From positions 62,001 through 126,000 of the forward strand of contig JAPZRF010000003.1 in NCBI GenBank assembly GCA_027531145.1: a DNA stretch of 64,000 nt, given 5' to 3'. This document shows, one piece after another, positions 22,698 to 33,590 of the stretch. The position numbers and the translations under genes were made by a program. Each line of letters opens with the position of its first letter. Positions within the stretch are counted from its first letter, which is position 1. Source of the DNA: Brevundimonas sp. Lineage in GTDB: Bacteria; Pseudomonadota; Alphaproteobacteria; Caulobacterales; Caulobacteraceae. The notes under the pieces are model-generated. The model was not told the DNA's origin, did not search any database, and saw only the letters and a program-made list of their open reading frames with translations.

Positions 22698-25256
22698 ATG
22701 ACCGCTACGCGCACCAAGTCCTGGCTGCTGGCCACCGCTGGACTCGCCGCCTGCCTGTCGACGCCGGCCCTGGCCCAGCAGGCCGAGCCGGGCGTGACCA
22801 CCGTCGACGAGATCATCGTCACCCTGCAGAAGCGGGAGCAGTCGATCATCGAGGTGCCGACGGCCCTGACCGCCTATTCGGGCGAGTTCCTGAACGAGAT
22901 CGGCGTCGAGGACTTCAACGCCCTGGGCCTGTTCACGCCCGGCTTCGACGTTCAGGACCAGTCGCCCAACAACCCCGGCTTCGTAATGCGCGGCATCACC
23001 TCGGACTCCGGCGAGGCCTATATCGAACCCCGTGTGTCGGTGTTCCAGGACGGGGTGTCCATCTCCAAGGCGCGCGGCTCCTACGTCGAGCTGTTCGACA
23101 TCGAGCGGGTCGAGATCGCCAAGGGCCCGCAGTCGACCCTGTTCGGCCGCGGCGCCCTGATCGGGGCCGTCAACATCATCCAGAACAAGGCGTCGCTGGC
23201 CGGCTTCGAGGCAGAGCTGGAAGGCCAGGCCGGCTCGCGCGGCGTGCTGCAGTTCGGTTCGGTGGTGAATGCGCCCCTGTCGGACACCCTCGCGGCGCGT
23301 CTGTCCTTCCGCCACCGCCAGCGTGACGGCTCGGTCGAGAACGCCCTCGGCGGCGAGGACTTCAACGGCGTCGACACCTCGGCCGCCCGCCTGTCGCTGC
23401 TGTGGCAGCCAGCGGACTCCTTCCGCGCCGACCTGATCCTGAACTACCAGCGCGACGGCTCTACCGGCACCTCGTTCAAGGCGCGCAGCTTCCTGCCCAC
23501 CGACCCGGCCACCGGCGCGGTGCTGGGGAGCTCCGACCCGTGGGAGCCGGCTGCCCTGCGCGCCGGCCAGAACTTCGTCGACGGCTCGCGCCTCGGCCTC
23601 GATCGCCAGGTCCATGGTGCCACGGCAATCCTTCGGTGGGACCTGAGTGACTCGGTCAGCCTGACCTCCATCACCGCCGCCCGTACGTTTGACTCGGTCG
23701 AGGTGTTCGATCCGGACGGGATCAGCCTTCCGATCCTGACCATTGCGGAGGATGCGACCGGAGACCAGTTCAGCTAGGAGCTGCGCCTCAACTATGACGC
23801 CGGCGGTCGCTTCCGGGCCTTCGTCGGTGCCGGCTACTTCGAGGAAGACGGTTCCCAGCGTCTGCCGCTGCAGTGGGATGAGCGCGCCACCCTGGCGCTT
23901 CTGACCGGCCAGCTGAACGGTGCCGCTGCCGGCACCGGCTTCGCCGCCAACCGTCCCGCGCCGCTGGGCCTGTTCGGCAACACGGCCTTCACCGGTGCCC
24001 TGGTGCAGGGCCTGGTGGCGGCCTCGTCGGGGAACACCATCCTGCTGCCGTCGGCCCAAGCCCAGGCCATCGCTGCCAACCTGCGTTCGGGCTACACCGA
24101 GATCGTCACCAACTCGGCCGACCTGCAGTCGTTCGACGTCTTCGCCGACGTCAGTTTCGACGTGACAGACCGGCTGGAAGTGGGAGCCGGCGTGCGCTTC
24201 ACCTCGGACGAGAAGACCTCGGGCATCGCCGCGGCGGTGACCGGCGGCCAGCGCAGCGTGCTGGGTTCCGTCCTTGCGGCGGCCTCGATCCGCAGCGCCA
24301 GCCTTCTGGGCGCGCTCGCGGCTCCGAACGCCGGCCTGATCCCGTTCGGTGCCACATACCCGGTGCCGACCTTCGGCCTGTTCATCCAGCCGACCACGGG
24401 CGGCGCGGTGCAGACGCAGTCGCTGGAGGATGACGGCTTCACCTGGCGTCTGACCGCCCGTTACGAGCTGGACGCCAACACCAGCGTCTACGCCAACTAC
24501 GCCCGCGGTCGGCGCCCGGCGGTGCTGTCGCCGAGCGTGCCGACGGCTCCGCCGCTGGCGGCCCCGACCGGCGGCCAGGCCACCTTCCGGGTGGTGGATG
24601 AGGAAACCGTCGACAGCTTCGAGGTCGGCTACAAGGCCGCCAACCTGCTCGACGGCACCCTGCGCTTCGAGACCGCCGCCTTCTACTATGGGTACGAGAA
24701 CTTCCAGACCCAGATCCAGCAGGGTGCGGTGTTCATCACCACCAACGCCGGCGAGGCGACCTCCTACGGCGTGGAGCTGCAGACCGTCTGGACGCCGTTG
24801 GATATGCTCGATGTGTTCGCCACCTATGCCTACAACCGCTCGCGCTTCGATGTGGGCCGGTTCGACGGCAACCGCTTCCGCCTGTCGCCGGACCACCAGG
24901 TCTCGGTCGGCACCTCGGCCCGCTTCGCCCTGGCCGGCGGCGAGCTGCGCGTGACCCCGACGTACACGTGGCAGTCGGAAGTGTTCTTCGACGACAACAA
25001 CGACATCCCGGCGCTGCAGGGCGGCCTGGTGCCGGACCGGGTGCAGGACGAGGTGCAGGACGGCTATGGCCTGCTCAACCTGCGCCTGGCCTTCACGCCG
25101 GCGGACGCCAACTGGTCGGTCGAGGCCTTTGGCAACAATCTGCTGGACGAGCAGTACTTCAAGGACGCCGGCAACACCGGCGACGCCCTGGGCCTCGCGA
25201 CCTTCATCGCCGGTGCGCCGACGACCTGGGGCGTGGGCCTGAGCCTGCGCTACTGA
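22698..25256 (+). pseudogene. TonB-dependent receptor with in-frame amber
   Basis: An outer-membrane receptor gene that is full length but for one TAG (23775-23777). It has a signal peptide ending ALAQQ, a VDEIIVTLQKREQSIIEVP plug segment, GVFQDGVSISKARGSYVELFDIERVEIAKGPQSTLFGRGALIGAVNI, and a barrel ending in GVGLSLRY with a terminal aromatic residue. Codons before and after the TAG stay in one frame (DQFS, stop, ELRLNYDAGG), and TonB receptors have FSQELRL here, so CAG-to-TAG explains it. Two smaller products (1-359 and from about 24003) would be non-functional as a barrel. Codon use on both sides is good. It precedes the phoD gene, which may share its promoter region. It reads divergently from the pseudouridine synthase. 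Confidence 0.88.
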
Positions 25257-25320
25257 TACCCGGAGCGGGGCCGTCCGAGCGGCGGTCCCGCTTGCCTCGC
25301 CAGCTTTGCGGAGTCTTTGC

Positions 25321-27042
25321 ATGACCGTCGACCGTCGCCGCCTGCTGGGTATCTTCGGGGTCGGTGCCGCCGCCGCGGGCTGCGCCACAGCGCCGGAGCC
25401 GCCGCGCGCGCCGGGCGCGCCGGGGACGGGCGGTGCCGTGCGGTTCGCGCATGGGGTGGCCTCGGGCGACCCGGACGCGACCTCGGTGTTGCTTTGGACC
25501 CGGATCAGCGCGGCGGAGGATGGCCAGCGCCTCCGCTGGCAGGTGGCGCGGGACCAAGCTTTCGGCCGCATCGCCGCCGAGGGCCTGACCGACACCTCCC
25601 GCGCCCGCGACCACACGGTCAAGGTGGTGGCCGAAGGGCTGCAGCCGGGGACGGACTACTGGTACCGCTTCATCGCCGCCGACGGGACGGGCTCGCCGGT
25701 CGGGCGCACCCGCACCTTGCCGGAGGTGAGCTCGGCCGAGCCGGTGGTGCTTGCGGTCTGCTCCTGCTCGCTTCACCCGAACGGCCTGTTCAATGCCTAT
25801 GACGCCATCGCCCGTCAGGAAACCCTGCACGCGGTCGTGCACCTGGGCGATTACATCTACGAATATGGCGCGGCACCAACCGACTACGGCATGGTCAACG
25901 GTCAGCGGCTGAACCGCATCCCCGAGCCGCCGCACGAGATCGTCAGCCTGGCGGACTATCGGGCCCGGCACGCCCAGTACAAGGCCGACCCGGACCTGCA
26001 GGCGGCCCATGCTCGGGCCCCGTGGATCGTGGTGTATGACGACCACGAGACCACCAACGACAGCTTCGACGTCGGGGCCGAGAACCACCAGCCGGACGAG
26101 GGCGACTGGGCGGCGCGCAAGGCGGTGGCGCTGAAGGCCTGGTTCGAGTGGATGCCCATCCGCGAGCCGCGCGCCGATGCGTCGCTGGAGGCGGCGACCT
26201 ACCGCAGCTTCCGCTTCGGCCGTTCGGCCTCGCTGCACATGCTCGAGACGCGGCTGATGGCCCGCACGAAGCAGCTGGATTACGCCACGGACTTCTACAC
26301 GGCCGGCCCCGACGGGCAGCCGGTCGCCGACCGCGTCGGCTTCATGGCGAAGCTGAACGATCCGTCGCGCCGGCTTCTGGGCGAAGACCAGCTGGCGTGG
26401 CTGGAACGCGATCTGGCGGCCGCGGCGCGCGCCGGCGCCGCCTGGCAGGTGATCGGTAACCAGGTGGTGATGGCGCGGGTCACGGCCCCGGACTTCGGGG
26501 CGCTGATCCCCGAGGCGACGCTGAATGCGGTGCTTGCCTCCCTGCCGGAAGAGCGTAAGCAGAGTATCCGCAGCCTGATCAGTCTGTTCGGCCAGAACGT
26601 GCCGTTGAACCTTGACGCCTGGGATGGTTACCCGGCCGAGCGCGAGCGGTTCTATGGGGCCGTGCGCCGGGCCCGGGCCCGGCCGGTGGTGCTGGCCGGC
26701 GACAGCCACACCTTCTGGGTCAACCGGCTGGCCGACGCGGCCGGCGCCGACGTCGGCGTCGAGTTCGGCACGACTGCCATCACCAGCCCCAGCCCGGCGG
26801 ACTCGCTGGGCCTGCCGCCGGCCTTCGCCAACCAGGCGGTCAATGACGCCAACCCCGAGGTCGCCTTCATCGACTTCCAGCCGCGCGGCTTCGTGCGCCT
26901 GACACTGACGCCGGAGCGGGCGCGCGGCGAGCTGATGGCGGTCTCGACCATCCTCGAGAAGCCCTATCGCCTCGACGTTCTCAAGGCGTGGGAAGTCGAG
27001 GCCGGGCCCCGCGGCGTAACCGGGCCGCTGCGGGAAGCCTGA
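25321..27042 (+). CDS. Alkaline phosphatase D-type lipoprotein (PhoD family)
   Basis: A 573-residue metallophosphatase (PhoD: Fe/Ca site) that cleaves phosphate esters outside the inner membrane. DRRRLLGIFGVGAAAAGCATA combines a twin-arginine motif (residues 4-9) with a lipobox Cys21, so it may be a Tat-exported lipoprotein. Family motifs: FAHGVASGDPDATSVLLWTRI, GLQPGTDYWYRF, VVHLGDYIYEYG, WIVVYDDHETTNDSFDVG, WQVIGNQVVM, VVLAGDSHTFWVNRL. ATG 25321 follows GCGGAGTCTTTGC. It lies 64 bases after the TonB receptor, with which it may be cotranscribed. Another PhoD lies at 38452. Confidence 0.93.
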   Translation: MTVDRRRLLGIFGVGAAAAGCATAPEPPRAPGAPGTGGAVRFAHGVASGDPDATSVLLWTRISAAEDGQRLRWQVARDQAFGRIAAEGLTDTSRARDHTVKVVAEGLQPGTDYWYRFIAADGTGSPVGRTRTLPEVSSAEPVVLAVCSCSLHPNGLFNAYDAIARQETLHAVVHLGDYIYEYGAAPTDYGMVNGQRLNRIPEPPHEIVSLADYRARHAQYKADPDLQAAHARAPWIVVYDDHETTNDSFDVGAENHQPDEGDWAARKAVALKAWFEWMPIREPRADASLEAATYRSFRFGRSASLHMLETRLMARTKQLDYATDFYTAGPDGQPVADRVGFMAKLNDPSRRLLGEDQLAWLERDLAAAARAGAAWQVIGNQVVMARVTAPDFGALIPEATLNAVLASLPEERKQSIRSLISLFGQNVPLNLDAWDGYPAERERFYGAVRRARARPVVLAGDSHTFWVNRLADAAGADVGVEFGTTAITSPSPADSLGLPPAFANQAVNDANPEVAFIDFQPRGFVRLTLTPERARGELMAVSTILEKPYRLDVLKAWEVEAGPRGVTGPLREA

Positions 27043-27049
27043 GCCGCGC

Positions 27050-28591
27050 TCAGTGCTCGCGCACGCGCAGCGCGGCCAGGGCGGCGAGGACGAAGGCGAT
27101 GGCTCCGATCAGCAGGGCGTAGATCGCCTGGCCGTCGAACAGGTACTTGAGCACCAGTCCGAGCAGGGTGGCGGCGACCAGCTGGGGCAAGACGATGAAG
27201 ATGTTGAACACCCCCATGTACACGCCCATCTTGCGCGCCGGCAGGGCTCCCGAGAGGATGGCGTAGGGCATCGACAGGATCGAGGCCCAGGCTATGCCGA
27301 CCCCGATCATGGGCAGCCACAGCAGCTGCGGATCGCGGATCAGGAAGATGCCCGCGAAGCCGGCGGCCCCGAGCAGCAGGTTGAGGGCGTGGGCCCCCTT
27401 GCGGCCAGTCCGGCGGGCGACCACCGGGATGGCGAAGGCGGCCAGCGCCGCGACGCCGTTGTAGACCCCGAACAGCACCCCGACCCAGTCCGCCCCGGCG
27501 TTGTAGGCGGCTGAGGTCGGGTCGCTCGAGCCGTAGTGGACCGAGGTCACCGCCGCGGTGGTGTAGATCCACATGGCGAACAGGGCGAACCAGCTGAAGA
27601 ACTGAACGACGGCCAGGTCGGCCATGGTGCGCGGCATGCGGAAGATGTCGTCCACCACCTCGGTGATTCCGTTGACTGTGCGCGCCGCGTGCAGGGCCCC
27701 GACGACCATCTGCAGCAGGCCGAAGCCGGCGACAAAGCCGGAGAAGATGTAGAGCTCCTTCTCTACCCCGAAGGCCCAGACGCCGTAGACGGCCGCGCCG
27801 CCGACCAGCAGCCATAGCAGACCCCCGAGAAGATAGGCGCGCGGCGTCCGTGCCGGCGCGTCCTTGCGCGCGGGATCGAACGCCTGCTCGCCGGCCAGCC
27901 GGGCGCGGTGCGCCTCGAAGGCGTCCAGCTGGGCCGGGCTGTACTCACGGCTGAACAGGACGGTCCACAGCACTGCGGCGAACAGGCCGGCGGCACCGAC
28001 GTAGAAGGCGATGCGCACGGTGTCCGGAACAACGCCCTCCGGTGCCGTCGAGGCCACCTGGAAGACGTTGGACAGCAGCCACGGCAGACAGGAGGCGAAC
28101 ACCGCCCCCGTGCCGATGAAGAAGCTCTGCATGGCGAAGCCGGTGGTGCGCTGCTCGTCCGGCAGGTTGTCGCCGACGAAGGCCCGGAACGGCTCCATGG
28201 TGATGTTGATCGAGGCGTCCATGATCCACAGCATGGCTGCGGCGAACCACAGGGTCGGGGAGTTGGGCATGGCCACCAGCGCCAGGCTGGTCAGGATCGC
28301 GCCCACGAGAAAGTAGGGCCGGCGCCGGCCGAGGCGGCGGCTCCAGGTCTTGTCCGACAGGTGGCCGATGATCGGCTGCACCAGCAAGCCGGTGAGCGGC
28401 GCGGCGATCCACAGGATGGCGAGCGAGTCCACCTCAGCCCCCAGCGTCTGGAAGATGCGGCTGGTGTTGGCGTTCTGCAGGCCGAAGCCGATCTGGATGC
28501 CGAAGAAGCCGACACACATGTTCCAGATGGCGAGGCCGGAGAGGCGCGGGCGCTGATCGAGCAGCGGGGCGGCGGGCGTGGCGCTGGACAT
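27050..28591 (-). CDS. MFS sugar transporter (MalY-like, SLC45 type)
   Basis: A 513-residue inner-membrane transporter, about 12 hydrophobic segments. LSGLAIWNMCVGFFGIQIGFGLQNANTSRIFQTLGA and WIAAPLTGLLVQPIIGHLSDKTWSRRLGRRRPYFLVGA carry the MFS loop motif of the glycoside (SLC45/MalY-like) group, known for maltose uptake in Caulobacter. It is on the same strand as the TonB receptor upstream, separated by 107 bases with a terminator hairpin. RBS for ATG 28591 is weak (GGAGGAATC, about 7 bases upstream). By context it would carry maltose or maltodextrins from periplasm to cytoplasm. Confidence 0.88.
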   Translation of the reverse strand: MSSATPAAPLLDQRPRLSGLAIWNMCVGFFGIQIGFGLQNANTSRIFQTLGAEVDSLAILWIAAPLTGLLVQPIIGHLSDKTWSRRLGRRRPYFLVGAILTSLALVAMPNSPTLWFAAAMLWIMDASINITMEPFRAFVGDNLPDEQRTTGFAMQSFFIGTGAVFASCLPWLLSNVFQVASTAPEGVVPDTVRIAFYVGAAGLFAAVLWTVLFSREYSPAQLDAFEAHRARLAGEQAFDPARKDAPARTPRAYLLGGLLWLLVGGAAVYGVWAFGVEKELYIFSGFVAGFGLLQMVVGALHAARTVNGITEVVDDIFRMPRTMADLAVVQFFSWFALFAMWIYTTAAVTSVHYGSSDPTSAAYNAGADWVGVLFGVYNGVAALAAFAIPVVARRTGRKGAHALNLLLGAAGFAGIFLIRDPQLLWLPMIGVGIAWASILSMPYAILSGALPARKMGVYMGVFNIFIVLPQLVAATLLGLVLKYLFDGQAIYALLIGAIAFVLAALAALRVREH

Positions 28592-28641
28592 GGGCTGATT
28601 CCTCCGTGACCGTTCTTTCGCCGGTTCAGATCACGATCTTT

Positions 28642-28675
28642 CAAATAAAAATGCCCCGGCCGCAAGGGCCGGGGC
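28642..28675 (-). terminator. Intrinsic terminator after the maltose TonB receptor
   Basis: GCCCCGGCC (28653-28661) pairs perfectly with GGCCGGGGC (28667-28675) around a five-base loop. On the minus strand the stem is followed by ATTTTTATTT (28642-28652). This is a textbook Rho-independent terminator placed 24 bases after the receptor stop, which would limit read-through into the MFS gene. Confidence 0.92.
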
Positions 28676-28698
28676 AGGAGGTTTCTCAGGAGAGAACT

Positions 28699-31461
28699 CT
28701 AGAAGCGATAGTTGATGCCGATCAGATAGGTCGAACCATAGACCTGATAGTCGATCGGCTGGGTCTCAAGATTGTTGTTCAAGGTCACGAACTCTTCGTC
28801 CGTCAGGTTGTTGCCCTGAAGCAAGACGGACAGACCCTCGAGCGGACCGGACTGGAACTCATAGCCGATCTGGGCATCGACGATGCTTTCCTCACCGACG
28901 GTGCGGAAGGTCCGGCCGTTGCCGAAGCCGGCGACCTCGCCGAGGAAATCGGACCGGTAGCGGTTCGAGACCCGGGCCTGGAAGCCGTCACGCTCGTAGT
29001 AGACGGTGAGGTTGGCGACTTGTTCGGACAGACCCTCGATGGGCCGCGACGGGTTGCCCGGCTCGGGCTGGATGTCCGACGATGTGTCTGCCCAGCTGGC
29101 CACGACGCCGAAGCCCTCCAGCGGCGAGAGGAAGTCGCCGAGCGCCAGCGAGGCCGCGATCTCGATGCCCTCGATGGTGCCGCCCGTGCCGTTCTGCGGC
29201 GAATTGTAGAGGCCGAAGAAGGAGGCGGGCACACCCTGGCCTGCAGCCGTCGGGTAGCGGAGGCCCGAGAAGTCCTGCACCACATTCTGGTTGTAGACGT
29301 AGGTCTTCAGGTCCTTGAGGAATCCCGCCACCGACACGTAGGACCGCGACGTGAAGTAGTGCTCGTATGAGACGTCGAATACGTCCGCTTCCCAGGGGCG
29401 CAGCTCGGGGTTGCCGCCGCCGCCGCCGAAGTAGGCGGCGTTGATGTTGGTCGAGTTGCGGTTCTGCTCGTTGAAGCCGTAGGTGCGGCTGGCGCGCATC
29501 TGGTCCATGCGCGGCCGGGCCTGGACCCGGGCCGCGGCGAAGCGCAGCACGTCGGACGACGACAGCTGGAAGATGAGGTTGAGGCTGGGCAGGAAGTCCC
29601 GGTACTCCACGCCGCCCGACACCGGGTTGGAGACCCCGTTGATCTGGCTGGTGGCGGCGAAGCCGTTGGACGACTGGTCGACGTCGATCATCTGCAGGCC
29701 GGCGTTGCCGGTGAAGGGGATCGGGCCGAGGCTGCCCTCGAGCTCGGCCTTGACGAAGACGTTGATGACGTCCTCGCTGACTTCCCAGTTCTTCGACACG
29801 ACGTCGAAGTTTGCGTTGCGGGCGCGGGTCAGGGCACCCGAGTCCAGCACGCACTGGGTGTCGTAGCTGATCATGCTGAAGCCGAGGAAGCCGATCGTGG
29901 TCGGCTGCAGCAGGCAGCCCGACGGGATCGGGCGCGAGGTGGCACCGCCGGACGGGATCAGGAAGAACTCGTCCGCGACGAAGCTCTTGTCCCGCGAGGT
30001 GAAGTTGGCCCCTGCCTCGATCGAGCGGATCAGGCCGCCGTCGAAGGTGTAGGTGGTGGCCAGGCGCACCGCGTTCAGCTCGTCCTCGGTGATCGGCGAG
30101 TTGAGATAGCCGGCCTGGACCTGCGAGCCGCCCCAGCCGCGCGGGTCCGTCAGCACCATCTGCGTCGGGCTGGTGTAGTCGAGGTTGGTGCGGAAGCTGG
30201 CCACGCCGCGGCTGTCGAGCGTGTAGGTGATGTTGTCGCGCGCACCGGCGAAGTTGTAGCCGTAGCCCGAGTAGGACTCGATCACCTGGTCAGTCCGGCT
30301 GACGGTCGAGCTGCTGATGTCGAGCGACACCGCCCAGTTGTCAGTGAGGTCGTACTCCAGCCGCAGGCCCAGCGAGGTGGTGTCGGCCTCACGGGTGTTC
30401 AGGTCGTTGCGGACCACGCCGCGCACGCCGTTGAACGTCGCCTGGGTGACGAGGCCGTTGGCGACGGTGAAGTTCGGCTGCAGCTGCTCGCGCGAGGAAT
30501 CGCCCCACCACAGGGGGATCTCGATGCCGCGCAGGATCTGGGTGTTCTCGAACTCCGAGTAGAACAGGTCCGCGGTGGCGCGGAAGCGATCGTTCGGGGC
30601 CCATTCGACCACGCCCATGACGCCGGTACGCTCGATCAGGCCCGACTGGGCGTAGGGCTTGGCACCGCCGAGGATGTTGCGGCCGACGGCTCCGGCATAG
30701 GCGGCCGGGTTGGCCGAGATGTAGCCCGGCCCGGTCTCGACGGTCGGATAACCCCAGGCATTGTAACGCTCGTTCTGGTAAGGTGTTTCCATGTAGGCCA
30801 CGCCCAGCGCGACGCCGAGCGTGTCATCCATGAACTGATCTACGAACGAGGCGCTGATGCGTTGGCCGGTGTCCTCGGCACCGGCATTCAGCGAGCCGAG
30901 GTCGTTCCACTCGTAGCGATAGTTAATGGCTCCGGCGCGGCGGCCGTACTCCAGCGGGCGGACGGTCTGCAGGTCGGCGGTGCCGGCCAGCCCCTGGGCT
31001 GCGAGGGCCGCGTCCGGGGTCTTGTAGACGATCACGCCGGACAGCAGTTCCGACGGGAACTGGTCGAACTCGACACCGCGGTTGTCGCCGGTCGTGACCT
31101 GTTCGCGGCCGTTCAGCAAGGCGGTGGTGAAGTCCGGGCCGAGGCCGCGGATGCTGATCACCTGGGCGCGGCCGTCGATGCGCTGGGCGGCGAGGCCCGG
31201 GAGGCGCGCCAGCGACTCGGCGATCGACTGGTCCGGCAGCTTGCCGAGGTCCTCGGCGGCGATCACCTCGACGATCGAGGTGGCGCGGCGTTTCTCGGCG
31301 ATGGCGGTCTCAAGCGCGGCCGCGATGCCGGTGATGACGATTTCCTCGACCTCGGTGGCATCCTGCGGGTCCTGCGCGGACTGTGCCAGCGCGGGGCTGG
31401 CCCCGAAGATGGCGATCAAGGCGGCACCAGCCAGCAGCCGGGCGCGCGACGGGGTTCTCAT
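28699..31461 (-). CDS. TonB-dependent receptor, MalA-like (maltodextrin uptake)
   Basis: A 920-residue outer-membrane receptor: signal peptide MRTPSRARLLAGAALIAIFGASPALAQS, then EEIVITGIAAALETAIAEKRRATSIVEVIAAEDLGKLPDQSIAESLARLPGLAAQRI (carbohydrate-type plug opening, as in MalA-like receptors), VISIRGLGPDF, and a C-terminal GSTYLIGINYRF. The divergent GH13 gene and the downstream MFS transporter point to maltodextrin uptake, but substrate is inferred. ATG 31461 has GGAGGATAGAGGCC in front; the frame is open to 31551 but earlier starts lack the signal. Ends 34 bases before the terminator described above. Confidence 0.9.
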   Translation of the reverse strand: MRTPSRARLLAGAALIAIFGASPALAQSAQDPQDATEVEEIVITGIAAALETAIAEKRRATSIVEVIAAEDLGKLPDQSIAESLARLPGLAAQRIDGRAQVISIRGLGPDFTTALLNGREQVTTGDNRGVEFDQFPSELLSGVIVYKTPDAALAAQGLAGTADLQTVRPLEYGRRAGAINYRYEWNDLGSLNAGAEDTGQRISASFVDQFMDDTLGVALGVAYMETPYQNERYNAWGYPTVETGPGYISANPAAYAGAVGRNILGGAKPYAQSGLIERTGVMGVVEWAPNDRFRATADLFYSEFENTQILRGIEIPLWWGDSSREQLQPNFTVANGLVTQATFNGVRGVVRNDLNTREADTTSLGLRLEYDLTDNWAVSLDISSSTVSRTDQVIESYSGYGYNFAGARDNITYTLDSRGVASFRTNLDYTSPTQMVLTDPRGWGGSQVQAGYLNSPITEDELNAVRLATTYTFDGGLIRSIEAGANFTSRDKSFVADEFFLIPSGGATSRPIPSGCLLQPTTIGFLGFSMISYDTQCVLDSGALTRARNANFDVVSKNWEVSEDVINVFVKAELEGSLGPIPFTGNAGLQMIDVDQSSNGFAATSQINGVSNPVSGGVEYRDFLPSLNLIFQLSSSDVLRFAAARVQARPRMDQMRASRTYGFNEQNRNSTNINAAYFGGGGGNPELRPWEADVFDVSYEHYFTSRSYVSVAGFLKDLKTYVYNQNVVQDFSGLRYPTAAGQGVPASFFGLYNSPQNGTGGTIEGIEIAASLALGDFLSPLEGFGVVASWADTSSDIQPEPGNPSRPIEGLSEQVANLTVYYERDGFQARVSNRYRSDFLGEVAGFGNGRTFRTVGEESIVDAQIGYEFQSGPLEGLSVLLQGNNLTDEEFVTLNNNLETQPIDYQVYGSTYLIGINYRF

Positions 31462-31672
31462 GGCCTCTATCCTCCCTTGGGCCATCCGCCTTCTGGAATG
31501 CGCGGTAGGCCTGACGATCGCAAAAGAACGCAAATTCGCAGCAAGTTGCAATGACGAATCTTGTCAGCGTCATAAACTGGCCGTGATTGAAGCGAGCTGG
31601 CATTCGAAAAATGTGAACAAAAATAGATATATGGCAGAAATGTCACGCTCTGCGGTCCGGATTTGGCCGGGT

Positions 31673-31705
31673 TGACAGGGCCAAAAACGCCACGCAAAAG
31701 TTTGC
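31673..31705 (+). promoter_or_regulatory. Promoter with LacI-type operator upstream of the amylase gene
   Basis: A TTGACA box (31673-31678) lies 69 bases before the amylase start. GCAAAAGTTTGC (31694-31705) is a near-perfect 12-base inverted repeat of the sort LacI-family maltose regulators bind (TGCAAA..TTTGCA-like). It sits where a -10 box for that TTGACA would be, so repressor binding would block polymerase. The -10 itself is poor (AAAAGT). Similar half-sites (GCAAATTCGC, GCAAGTTGC, near 31528-31550) lie on the receptor side of this 285-base divergent spacer. Confidence 0.55.
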
Positions 31706-31746
31706 AAAAGACGGCTCAAGGCCGCGCTTCCAGGGAGGAGTTTGGG

Positions 31747-33590
31747 ATGACTCGGGTCCGCGCCGTCGGCGCGCAAACACGGTTGCGCTGCGCCCTGGCG
31801 ACCGGTCTGGCCGCCGCCTTGCTGTCTGGCCTGCCGGTTGCTGCCCAGGACGCCGCCTTCCGCGAGCGGCTGCCCGAGGATGAGGTGGTCTATTTCATGC
31901 TGCCCGACCGGTTCGAGAACGGTGACCCGTCGAACGACCGCGGCGGGCTGCTGGGCGATCGGCTGACCACCGGCTTCGACCCGACCCACAAGGGCTTCTA
32001 TCTGGGTGGCGACCTGGCCGGTCTGGTCCAGCGGTTGGACTACATCGAGGGCCTCGGCGCGACTGCCATCTGGCTGGGGCCTATCTACCAGAACAAACCG
32101 GTGCAGGGGCCGCCGGGCAATGAGTCCGCCGGCTATCACGGCTACTGGATCACCGACTTCACCCGCGTGGACGCCCACTTCGGCACCAATGCCGAGATGG
32201 AGGCCTTCGTCGCTGCGGCCCACGCGCGGGGCATCAAGGTCTATCTGGACATCATCACCAACCACACCGCCGACGTGATCCGCTATCGCGAGTGCTACCA
32301 GGCGCCCTGCGCCTATCGCTCGCGGGCGGACTATCCCTACCAGCGGCGCGGCGGGCCGGACGGGCCGGCGATCAATCCGGGCTTTATGGGCGACGGGCCG
32401 GAGCACCAGACGGCGGAGAACTTCGCCCGCCTGACCGACGCGACCTACGCCTACACGCCGTTCGTGCCGGACGCCGAGATCGGGGTGAAGGTCCCGGCCT
32501 GGCTCAATGACCCGGTGCTGTATCACAATCGCGGCGACAGCGACTGGCGCGGGCCCGAGACGGTGACCATGGGCGACTTCGCCGGGCTCGACGACCTGAT
32601 GACCGAGAACCCGCGCGTGGTTCAGGGCTTCATCGAGATCTTCGGCGCGTGGATCGACCGGTTCGGGATCGACGGCTTCCGTATCGACACCGCCAAGCAC
32701 GTGAATCCCGAGTTCTGGCAGGCCTTTGTCCCGGCCATGCAGGCGCGGGCCGCGGCGCGCGGCATCCCCAACTTCCAGATCTTCGGCGAGGTGTACGAGT
32801 TCCAGCCCGGGGCGCTGGCCCGCTTCACCCATGTGGACCGGTATCCCTCGGTGCTCGACTTCGCCTTCCAGGGCGCGGCGGTCGAGGTGTTCGCCAGGGG
32901 CGGCCCGACCGATGTGCTGGAGCGCCACTATTTCCAGGATCCGGTCTACGCCGGCGGGGTCGAGGCGGCGCGGCGGCTGCAGACCTTCCTCGGCAATCAT
33001 GACATGGGCAGATTCGCCCGGTTCGTGCGCGAAGCGCAACCCGACGCCTCGCCGGAGGAGGTGCTGCGCCGGGTCGAGCTGGCGCATGTGCTGCTGATGA
33101 CCGGCCGCGGGTCGCCGGTGATCTATTCGGGCGACGAGCAGGGCTTCGTTGGCGACGGCGGCGACCAGGAAGCGCGCGAGCCGCTGTTCCCCAGCCAGGT
33201 GGCAGTCTACAATGACAACGACCTGCTGGGCACGGACGCGACCACGGCGGAGGCCAACTTCGACACCGACGCCCCCCTGTACCGCCTGATAGCGCGGCTG
33301 GCGGCGATTCGCCGGGCGGAGCCGGCCCTGGCCCGCGGCGATCAGGTCGTGCGCGCCTCGCAGGCGACCCCCGGGATCTTCGCCTTCTCCCGCCGGCTGG
33401 ACGGGGCGGAAACTCTGGTTGTGCTGAACACGGCCGAAACCCCGTTCGAGGGTACCCTCCAGGTGGAGGTCGGCTCGGACCGCTGGCGCGCCCTGGCCGG
33501 GGCCTGCGCCCCGGCCGCCCAGGCACCCGGCAGCGTCCGCGTCCGCCTCGGCCCGCTCGATTATCTCATCTGCACCACGCGAGACGCCGC

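Noticed and set aside
22605-25622. A 1005-residue minus-strand open frame across the TonB receptor
   Set aside because: It lies antisense to a clear receptor gene, has Arg/Gly/Pro-heavy composition and no recognisable domain. Long open antisense frames are expected in high-GC DNA.
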